A stretch of 18,892 bases of DNA from an uncultured Bacilli bacterium (GTDB taxonomy: Bacteria > Bacillota_I > Bacilli_A > RF39 > UBA660). Positions 13,898 to 18,892 of this stretch are shown in pieces. Position numbers and translations under genes: made by a program. Each line of letters starts with the position of its first letter. Position 1 is the stretch's first letter. Where the stretch lies: the NCBI GenBank assembly GCA_934098375.1, contig CAKOOC010000025.1:1-18892 (forward strand). The letters are read 5' to 3'. Below the pieces are notes generated by a model that searched no databases, was not told where the DNA came from, and saw only the letters and a program-made list of their open reading frames with translations.

Positions 13898-14656
13898 ATG
13901 AAGTTAGAAAATAAAACAGTTGTAGTAACTGGGGCTTCATCTGGTATGGGTGAAGCAATTACTAAATTATTCGTTAAAAATGGTGCGAATGTGGTAGCAG
14001 TTGCTAGAAGAAAAGAAAAATTAGAAGCATTATTAAATGAACTTAGTAATGAAAAAGGTAAATTAGAAATATTTGCTGGCGATATTAGTTTAAAGGAAAC
14101 TAATGAAAAAATGATTGATTTTGCTTTAGAAAAGTTTGGCTCTTTCGATATTTTAGTAAATAATGCGGGAGTTATGGATGATATGAGTCCAGTAGGAAAT
14201 ATCACAGATGAAATGTATGAAAGAGTTATGAAAACTAATTTTTATGGTCCTATGTGGGCAATGAATAAAGCAGTTAATGTTTTTAAAGAAAATAAAACGA
14301 AGGGTAATATTATAAATATTTCTTCAGTTGGAGGATCACATACATGCGCAGGAGCAATTTATTGTGCTTCTAAAGCAGCTTTAAATTCTTTAACTAAGAA
14401 CACTGCTTATATGTATATGCCAGATGGAATTAGAGTTAATGCAATCGCGCCAGGAGGAATTAAGACTAATATAAGTTCTTCAATGGGAATGCCAAATATG
14501 GATGGTTATAATCGTGCTAAAACAGTTATTGCTTGTAGTCCCGAACTAGGAGAAGCTAGTGAAATTGCAACTGCTGCCCTATTTTTAGCAAGTGATGATG
14601 CTAGCTATGTAAATGGTGTCATTTTACCTGTCGATGGTGGATGGACTTCTTTTTAA
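13898..14656 (+). CDS. Short-chain dehydrogenase/reductase (SDR), classical type
   Basis: An NAD(P)H-dependent oxidoreductase of 252 residues with a single Rossmann-fold domain, the usual size of a classical SDR. Visible motifs are the cofactor loop TGASSGMG (11-18), Asp62 in the GDI stretch, NNAG (88-91), and the catalytic set Asn114, Ser142, Tyr155 and Lys159 (YCASK). The C-terminus (LPVDGGWTSF) is the common SDR end. An Arg pair after the second beta strand (AVARRKE) suggests NADP preference. It resembles 3-oxoacyl-ACP reductase (FabG) and glucose or 7-alpha-hydroxysteroid dehydrogenases alike, so no substrate is assigned. It is probably monocistronic, though no clear terminator follows before the tRNA promoter. 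Confidence 0.92.
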   Translation: MKLENKTVVVTGASSGMGEAITKLFVKNGANVVAVARRKEKLEALLNELSNEKGKLEIFAGDISLKETNEKMIDFALEKFGSFDILVNNAGVMDDMSPVGNITDEMYERVMKTNFYGPMWAMNKAVNVFKENKTKGNIINISSVGGSHTCAGAIYCASKAALNSLTKNTAYMYMPDGIRVNAIAPGGIKTNISSSMGMPNMDGYNRAKTVIACSPELGEASEIATAALFLASDDASYVNGVILPVDGGWTSF

Positions 14657-14696
14657 GAAAAATAATTAAAAATTAAGACAAAATTAAAAAGAATAC

Positions 14697-14725
14697 TTGA
14701 TTTTAGAATATTCATATGCTAAAAT
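14697..14725 (+). promoter_or_regulatory. Promoter of tRNA-Ala
   Basis: TTGATT (14697-14702) and TAAAAT (14720-14725) are separated by 17 bp, placing the transcription start just ahead of the mature tRNA 5' end at 14739. Confidence 0.7.
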
Positions 14726-14738
14726 TAGTATGTTCTTT

Positions 14739-14814
14739 GGGGAATTAGCTCAGTTGGTAGAGCATCACGCTTGCACCGTGAGGGTCAGGAGTTCGAGTCT
14801 CCTATTCTCCACCA
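14739..14814 (+). tRNA. tRNA-Ala (anticodon TGC)
   Basis: A complete 76-nt cloverleaf. The acceptor stem pairs GGGGAAT with ATTCTCC and includes the G3-U70 pair that identifies alanine tRNAs. The D-stem is GCTC/GAGC, the anticodon stem TCACG/CGTGA with loop CTTGCAC (anticodon TGC at 14772-14774), and the T-loop GTTCGAGTC follows. The discriminator is A and the 3' CCA is encoded (14812-14814). Confidence 0.98.
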
Positions 14815-14828
14815 GTTTAGATTATAAG

Positions 14829-14852
14829 CGACTTTTTAAGAAGTCGTTTTTT
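14829..14852 (+). terminator. Terminator after tRNA-Ala
   Basis: CGACTT (14829-14834) and AAGTCG (14841-14846) form a stem with a 6-nt loop, followed by six T, 14 nt after the tRNA CCA end. Confidence 0.9.
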
Positions 14853-14908
14853 GTTGCTGGTTGATTTCTTGCAAATAAAATTATTATTTATTAATTAATA
14901 TACTTTTT

Positions 14909-14929
14909 CTTAATATAATTTATATTAAG
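14909..14929 (+). promoter_or_regulatory. Perfect dyad overlapping a -10-like box, candidate operator
   Basis: CTTAATATA (14909-14917) and TATATTAAG (14921-14929) are perfect 9-bp inverted repeats around ATT. A TATAAT (14914-14919) lies in the centre, 23 nt before the gene start. The only -35 candidate at 17 bp is weak (TTAATT, 14891-14896), consistent with a regulated promoter. Confidence 0.5.
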
Positions 14930-14941
14930 AAAGGAATGGTT

Positions 14942-15388
14942 ATGAAACCTAAAAATTTTGCAAAAACACACCCTACTTTAACAAGTTATAGATTAAATTA
15001 TTATCAGTTACTTTCCGAAAATAAATCATTTGATATGCCACTTAGTACATTTATTCTTCCTGAAAACATGGATGAAAAAGATGCTTTTATGGTTATTTCA
15101 TATTTGATGATGACTTTTTCTAGAGATTTAGAAGTTAGTATTACAAGTCCTATTGTTATGTTACTCATTAATGAAGTTTTAGAAAAATATCATTTTAAAA
15201 TTGTTAGAAGTAATGAAAATACCGTAGATTTACTTAATAGAATTACTGGAAAAAGAAAATCTAATGCAAGAGATGTATTATCATGGTTTTCAAATTCAGT
15301 TAGTTTTTTAGACGTTAAAGGAATTTATGATAAATTAAATTTAAGCATTCCCGAAAATAGTTTTCATCTGCTTACTTTAGATTATTAA
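14942..15388 (+). CDS. Hypothetical protein, 148 residues
   Basis: Not recognised. The ATG at 14942 is chosen because AAGGA ends 6 nt before it; an ATG at 14936 lies within that ribosome site. The protein is soluble, with no signal peptide and no long membrane helix, although residues about 50-66 and 75-85 (MVISYLMMTFSRD, ITSPIVMLLINEVL) are hydrophobic and probably helical. Later it has a basic patch (NRITGKRKSN) and two Trp/Phe-Ser segments. It has no cysteine and no recognisable catalytic motif. Codon use looks like that of its neighbours. It is transcribed alone, preceded by a dyad operator candidate and followed by the separate promoter of the CofE-like gene. Confidence 0.75.
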   Translation: MKPKNFAKTHPTLTSYRLNYYQLLSENKSFDMPLSTFILPENMDEKDAFMVISYLMMTFSRDLEVSITSPIVMLLINEVLEKYHFKIVRSNENTVDLLNRITGKRKSNARDVLSWFSNSVSFLDVKGIYDKLNLSIPENSFHLLTLDY

Positions 15389-15409
15389 ACATCTACTTAA
15401 CATTTTAAA

Positions 15410-15438
15410 TTGACTAATTATTTAAACAATCGTAAAAT
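15410..15438 (+). promoter_or_regulatory. Promoter of the CofE-like gene
   Basis: TTGACT (15410-15415) and TAAAAT (15433-15438) are separated by 17 bp; the start of transcription is expected near 15445, giving a leader of about 18 nt. Confidence 0.75.
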
Positions 15439-15462
15439 TTATAATAGAAGGATGTGAATGAT

Positions 15463-16647
15463 ATGAGATGTGTAGGAACTATCGTAAGAGGAATTAGAAC
15501 ACCTATTATTAAAGAAGGAGATAATCTTGCCGATATAGTGGTTGATTCATTAATAAAAGCAAGTGAAAATGAAGGTTTTTCATTTAAAGATAAAGATATT
15601 GTCGCAATTACAGAGGCAGTTGTGGGAATTAGTGAAGGAAATTATGTGACAGTTGATGATATTGTTACCGATTTAAGTGAAAAATTTCCTAATAAAGAAA
15701 TTGGCGTTGTTTTCCCTATTTTATCAAGAAATCGTTTTTCAATGATTTTAAAGGGTATTGCTAGAAGTATGAATAAAATTACGATGTTACTATCTTTTCC
15801 AAGTGATGAAGTTGGTAATGGCATTATGAGTGAGGAAATTTTAGATAATAGCAAGTTTAATTTAGGAAGTACGATTAATGAAGATGAATATAAAGAGTAT
15901 TTTGGTTCATGGATTCATCCATTTACAGGAATAAATATGGTTGACTATTATAGAGATTTTTGTCATAAAGAAAATTGTGAAGTAGAATTTGTTTTTGCAA
16001 ATAATCCATTAGAAATTCTAAATTATGAAAAGGACGTTCTTGTTTGTGATATTCATACGAGAACTAAAACGAAAAAGTTATTAGAAAAAGCGGGAGCAAA
16101 TGTTTATTCTTTAGCAGATGTTTTAAATAAACCGGTTAATGGTTCTGGTTTTAACCCCGATTTTGGATTACTTGGTTCTAATAAATCAACAGACGAAAGA
16201 TTAAAGTTATTTCCAAAGACAGGAAATACTTTGGTTAATGAAATTCAAACTAAACTTAAAGAAAAGACGGGCAAAACAGTTGAAGTTATGGTTTATGGTG
16301 ATGGTGCTTTTAAAGATCCAGTTGGTCATATTTGGGAACTTGCTGATCCAGTGGTATCCCCTGCTTATACAAAAGGCTTAGAAGGCACTCCTAATGAAAT
16401 AAAACTTAAGTATGTATCAGATAATATGTTTGCTGATTTAAAAGGCGATGAACTTAAAGATGCTATAAAGAAGGAAATTAAAGCGAAGGAAGATAATTTA
16501 GTTGGTAAGAATGTATCACTTGGTACTACTCCACGCCGCATTACTGATTTAGTTGGTTCGTTATGTGATTTAACATCAGGATCTGGTGATAAAGGTACTC
16601 CGGTTGTATACGTTTCTGGTTATTTTGATAATTTAGCAGATGACTAA
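15463..16647 (+). CDS. CofE-family (F420-0:glutamate ligase-like) protein
   Basis: The 394-residue protein begins with the family pattern VGTIVRGIRTPIIKEGD and continues with DIVAITEAVVG, matching the coenzyme F420-0:L-glutamate ligase family (COG1478), which adds glutamate by a GTP-dependent reaction. Further family-like parts are VYGDGAFKDPVGHIWELAD (about 278-296) and the GTPRR/DLVGSLCDLTSGSGDKGTP end. It is longer than archaeal CofE (about 250 residues). No F420 biosynthesis gene is nearby, and Bacilli are not generally F420 producers. In Chlamydia a member of this family replaces folylpolyglutamate synthase, so folate or another glutamyl-acceptor is a reasonable alternative. The ATG at 15463 is preferred over the GTG at 15454, which is too close to AAGGA. 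It has its own promoter, and a terminator overlaps its stop codon. Confidence 0.85.
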   Translation: MRCVGTIVRGIRTPIIKEGDNLADIVVDSLIKASENEGFSFKDKDIVAITEAVVGISEGNYVTVDDIVTDLSEKFPNKEIGVVFPILSRNRFSMILKGIARSMNKITMLLSFPSDEVGNGIMSEEILDNSKFNLGSTINEDEYKEYFGSWIHPFTGINMVDYYRDFCHKENCEVEFVFANNPLEILNYEKDVLVCDIHTRTKTKKLLEKAGANVYSLADVLNKPVNGSGFNPDFGLLGSNKSTDERLKLFPKTGNTLVNEIQTKLKEKTGKTVEVMVYGDGAFKDPVGHIWELADPVVSPAYTKGLEGTPNEIKLKYVSDNMFADLKGDELKDAIKKEIKAKEDNLVGKNVSLGTTPRRITDLVGSLCDLTSGSGDKGTPVVYVSGYFDNLADD

Positions 16648-16657
16648 TCTGCTTTTT
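16635..16657 (+). terminator. Terminator overlapping the CofE-like stop codon
   Basis: AGCAGAT (16635-16641) and ATCTGCT (16647-16653) form a 7-bp stem with loop GACTA, followed by a T-run. The stop codon TAA lies at the loop and 3' arm. Confidence 0.8.
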
Positions 16658-16691
16658 CTTCCGCATTATTTTAAAATTAGAAAGGATAATT

Positions 16692-17561
16692 ATGAATCTT
16701 GAGAAATTAAGAAGTGCCGACAATATTATGATAATAGGACATAAAAATCCGGACACTGATTCTTGTTTAGCAAGTGTGCTAGTTTCTAATATTTTAAATA
16801 AAATGAATATTAAAGCTACATATGGCATATGGGAAGATGATATTTTATCACAGCAAACTAAAAAAATGGTAAGTGATGTAACTAGTTATAAACCGGTAAT
16901 TTTAAAAAGAAAGGAAAAAAGGAAGTATCATTATTTTTTAGTAGATCATAATGATGTGAAGCAATCTATTAATGATGAGAATCTAGTTATTGGCGTGATA
17001 GATCATCATATAAAATGTAGTAATTTTAATAATGCCGTAATAAAAAGTTTAGTTTCAACGACAGTAGTTATATATCAGTTATTTAAAGATACTTATAACT
17101 TTAGCGAAAATGAAAAAAAGATGATTTTGATGGCCACGGCTGATGATAGTGCTTTTGGTTATAGTTCAAGATATAATGAAGAATCTAAGAAGTTAATTTT
17201 AAGTCTTTCTAATAAAGATAATTTTGATGAATATTTTAATAAGTACTTTATAGAAACGGATATCAGTGATTTACTTTATGCTTTTAATCATGCTAGGTAT
17301 AAAAAATATAAATTTAAGAAAATAGAATTTGAAAGTACGGGTTTAGAAATGCTTTCTGATGATTATCTAGATAGATATAAAGAATTTATTTTAAATAGCA
17401 ATCGTAACTTTTTAGGAGTTTATTTAAATTATAAAGATAATAAAACTTATGCTTATTTTAAATTTAATAATAAGTTTTATGAGACAAAATATGATATGAT
17501 AGCATCAAGAGGTTCGCTTATCATAGCAGATGCTTTAAAAATGATAGAAAGTGATGATTAA
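16692..17561 (+). CDS. DHH-family phosphoesterase, manganese pyrophosphatase-like
   Basis: A 289-residue DHH-superfamily hydrolase. The metal-site motifs are present: GHKNPDTDS (16-24, as in family II inorganic pyrophosphatases), VDHND (84-88), IDHH (103-106) and ATADDSAFG (149-157). The N-terminal lobe is closest to family II Mn-dependent pyrophosphatases (PpaC), but the C-terminal lobe is divergent: the usual SRKKQ substrate-binding segment is not found, and the protein instead ends around ASRGSLIIADALK. It may therefore hydrolyse pyrophosphate poorly or act on another small phosphoester such as a nucleotide. The ATG at 16692 has an AAAGGA site. The next gene starts 1 nt after its stop codon, suggesting a two-gene operon with the membrane protein. 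Confidence 0.85.
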   Translation: MNLEKLRSADNIMIIGHKNPDTDSCLASVLVSNILNKMNIKATYGIWEDDILSQQTKKMVSDVTSYKPVILKRKEKRKYHYFLVDHNDVKQSINDENLVIGVIDHHIKCSNFNNAVIKSLVSTTVVIYQLFKDTYNFSENEKKMILMATADDSAFGYSSRYNEESKKLILSLSNKDNFDEYFNKYFIETDISDLLYAFNHARYKKYKFKKIEFESTGLEMLSDDYLDRYKEFILNSNRNFLGVYLNYKDNKTYAYFKFNNKFYETKYDMIASRGSLIIADALKMIESDD

Positions 17562-17562
17562 A

Positions 17563-17994
17563 ATGATGAAAAGAATATTTAAAAAAAGGTCTAAATTACT
17601 TGGCCTTTTAACTATTGGTGATAATTTACTTGCTTTGTTTCTTTTATGTTATTTTAATTATTTAGATAGACTTAATTATGCTGAAAGTGTTATTCATACG
17701 ACCAATGATTTAGCTTTATTAATTCAAAATATGTATACGAGCACTTGGTGGGCACTAATTATTTTAAGTATTTGTTTAATTGCGGCTTTTAAATTAGTTG
17801 GCTTTTATTACCGGGATTTAAAATTTATTTTAATAAGTTCTTATTTATGGGTTGTATTATTAATTTTAGCGATTAATATTAAAGATAGTTTTATGAATAA
17901 TATAAGTGTACTTGCGATATTTATTCCTATTATAATATTTAATTTTGCCGCTTATATAAATCAAAAAAAATTAAACCGTCAAATAGTGGTTTAA
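17563..17994 (+). CDS. Small four-helix integral membrane protein
   Basis: Not recognised beyond topology. With the ATG at 17563 the protein has 143 residues, a basic N-terminus (MMKRIFKKRSK) and four hydrophobic stretches at about 14-31, 61-82, 88-106 and 114-132, so both ends should face the cytoplasm. Other in-frame starts (GTG 17551, ATG 17554) would overlap the DHH gene. There is no signal peptidase site and no transporter motif. The gene begins one base after the DHH phosphoesterase stop codon, so it is probably coupled to it. Its last codons form the 5' part of a terminator shared with the convergent ylxM. Confidence 0.8.
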   Translation: MMKRIFKKRSKLLGLLTIGDNLLALFLLCYFNYLDRLNYAESVIHTTNDLALLIQNMYTSTWWALIILSICLIAAFKLVGFYYRDLKFILISSYLWVVLLILAINIKDSFMNNISVLAIFIPIIIFNFAAYINQKKLNRQIVV

Positions 17995-18000
17995 TTTTTT
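17966..18000. terminator. Bidirectional terminator between convergent genes
   Basis: AAATTAAACC (17968-17977) and GGTTTAATTT (17988-17997) form a 10-bp stem with a 10-nt loop. The flanks are A-rich on one side and T-rich on the other, so transcripts in both directions end in U-runs. It overlaps the last codons of the membrane protein gene and lies directly past the ylxM stop codon. Confidence 0.88.
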
Positions 18001-18280
18001 ATATGAATTTAATTATTTTATCTAATTCTTCTTTAGAAAGGATTCTCTCGATTTTATCTTTATTTTCTAATAAATGAAGTTTTTCTTCATAAAATTTTAG
18101 TTTTTCTTTTACTTCTTTTAAACATTTACTTACGGCATTTTTACTGATTTGATGGTTATCAGCAATTTCTTGAAGAGATAAATTATTAAAGAAATAGTCT
18201 TCAAAATATTCCTTTTGAACAGGTGTAAAAAGGCCACCATAATAGTCGTATAAAGCAGAATAATATAATATTTCCTCCAT
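17999..18280 (-). CDS. ylxM: YlxM (UPF0122) helix-turn-helix protein of the SRP pathway
   Basis: A 93-residue protein with the family pattern: LYDYYGGLFTPVQKEYFEDY, then a sigma-4-like helix-turn-helix (LSLQEIADNHQISKNAVSK) and a charged C-terminal helix. In streptococci YlxM interacts with signal recognition particle components and modulates the pathway; DNA binding has not been established for it. It follows ftsY with a one-base TAATG overlap, which implies translational coupling. In most Bacillota ffh follows ylxM, but here the operon ends at the bidirectional terminator, so ffh must be elsewhere. Confidence 0.93.
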   Translation of the reverse strand: MEEILYYSALYDYYGGLFTPVQKEYFEDYFFNNLSLQEIADNHQISKNAVSKCLKEVKEKLKFYEEKLHLLENKDKIERILSKEELDKIIKFI

Positions 18281-18892
18281 TACATTAAGTCCTTTAATAA
18301 GCCGTAGATATATTCTTCAATATCAAATGATTTTAAATCATTTATCCCCTCACCTAAGCCAACAAATTTAACAGGTAAATTTACTTCTTCTTTTATAGCA
18401 AGTACAATACCACCTTTAGCAGTACCATCTAATTTAGTTAAAACAATACCGGTTATATTGGTAATTTCTTTGAAACTAGATGCCTGGCTTATACCATTTT
18501 GACCAGTAGTAGCGTCAATTATTAAAAGAGTTTCATGAGGAGCGCCAGGAATAAGTTTGCCAATTACTTTATTGATTTTTTCAAGTTCATTCATGAGATT
18601 TACTTTATTTTGAAGTCTTCCGGCGGTATCAATTAATATAATATCTACATTTCCCTTAATAGCGGTTTCTAAACCATCATAAATAACGCTGGCAGGATCC
18701 ATATTTTCTCTTCCAACGAATAATGAATCCGTTGCACTCGCCCACTCTTTTAACTGCTCAGTCGCACCAGCTCTAAAAGTATCGCCAGCAACTAACATGA
18801 CCTTTTTGCCTTCTTTATGATATTTATTTGCTAATTTGCCAATGGTGGTAGTTTTTCCTACTCCATTAACACCAACCATTAATATAACAGTT
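18280..18892 (-). CDS. ftsY: Signal recognition particle receptor FtsY (3' part; gene runs off the right edge)
   Basis: The C-terminal 204 codons of the SRP receptor GTPase, which docks ribosome-SRP complexes at the membrane. The visible part is most of the G domain: P-loop GVNGVGKTTT, the SRP-GTPase motif DTFRAGATEQL, DTAGR, TKLDGTAKGG and the closing motif FVGLGEGINDLKSFD. The N domain and the start codon lie outside the window; the Met at 18879 within VILMVGVNG is internal. FtsY rather than Ffh is indicated by the absence of an M domain after the G domain and by the GLGEGINDL pattern. The gene is coupled to ylxM. Confidence 0.97.
   Translation of the reverse strand, partial: TVILMVGVNGVGKTTTIGKLANKYHKEGKKVMLVAGDTFRAGATEQLKEWASATDSLFVGRENMDPASVIYDGLETAIKGNVDIILIDTAGRLQNKVNLMNELEKINKVIGKLIPGAPHETLLIIDATTGQNGISQASSFKEITNITGIVLTKLDGTAKGGIVLAIKEEVNLPVKFVGLGEGINDLKSFDIEEYIYGLLKDLM

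Noticed and set aside
13822..14205. Minus-strand open frame opposite the SDR gene
   Set aside because: It has no ribosome site or family pattern and overlaps the promoter and the cofactor-binding region of a clear dehydrogenase.

Overview
The window is AT-rich chromosomal DNA that looks like a member of the Bacillota (class Bacilli, possibly an uncultured gut lineage of the Erysipelotrichales/RF39 kind). The basis is Bacillus-type genes and neighbourhoods (ParC, YlbD-YlbE, YqfT beside Nfo, ftsY-ylxM, class B PBP beside rpmG), strong AGGAGG-type ribosome sites, and near-consensus TTGACA/TATAAT promoters. TGG is the Trp codon and TGA is used as a stop, so the code is the standard bacterial one. 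No phage, IS element or CRISPR array was seen.

Layout. 1-120 (minus) is the 5' end of a membrane-anchored surface-type protein that runs off the left edge. 251-994 (minus) is an rpmG-efp translation operon, and 1100-3028 (minus) a class B penicillin-binding protein. 3086-3331 (plus) is a YqfT-like protein overlapping the 3' end of nfo (3318-4193, minus). 4252-4770 (minus) is a stand-alone prepilin-like protein. 4825-5417 (minus) holds ylbD-ylbE, downstream of parC (5464-7956, minus). 8074-9798 (minus) is a large glycine-rich exported protein and 9921-12098 (minus) is priA. On the plus strand follow a UvrX-type Y-family polymerase with its YolD partner (12227-13805), a short-chain dehydrogenase (13898-14656), tRNA-Ala(TGC) (14739-14814), an unrecognised 148-residue protein, a CofE-family ligase (15463-16647), and a DHH phosphoesterase with a small membrane protein (16692-17994). 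A bidirectional terminator separates these from ylxM and the 3' part of ftsY (17999-18892, minus).

The most striking feature is a duplicated expression cassette. Positions 79-215 and 9757-9893 match at 126 of 137 positions without gaps. Each copy holds part of the upstream gene's terminator, a promoter, a short leader and the first codons of an exported protein. In both copies the 16-bp spacer between the -35 and -10 boxes contains an uninterrupted run of eight G. A G8 run in a promoter spacer is the classic layout of promoters that switch by slipped-strand mispairing, so the two proteins are candidates for a phase-variable surface-protein family. The protein at 8074-9798 ends in a roughly 245-residue glycine-rich domain resembling those of phage tail-fibre adhesins.

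The rest is mainly housekeeping: translation, wall synthesis, DNA topology and repair, and protein targeting. Notable oddities are a hairpin covering the ylbD ribosome site, a CofE-family enzyme with no visible F420 genes, a DEEQ helicase box in PriA, and a perfect dyad over the promoter of an unknown gene.
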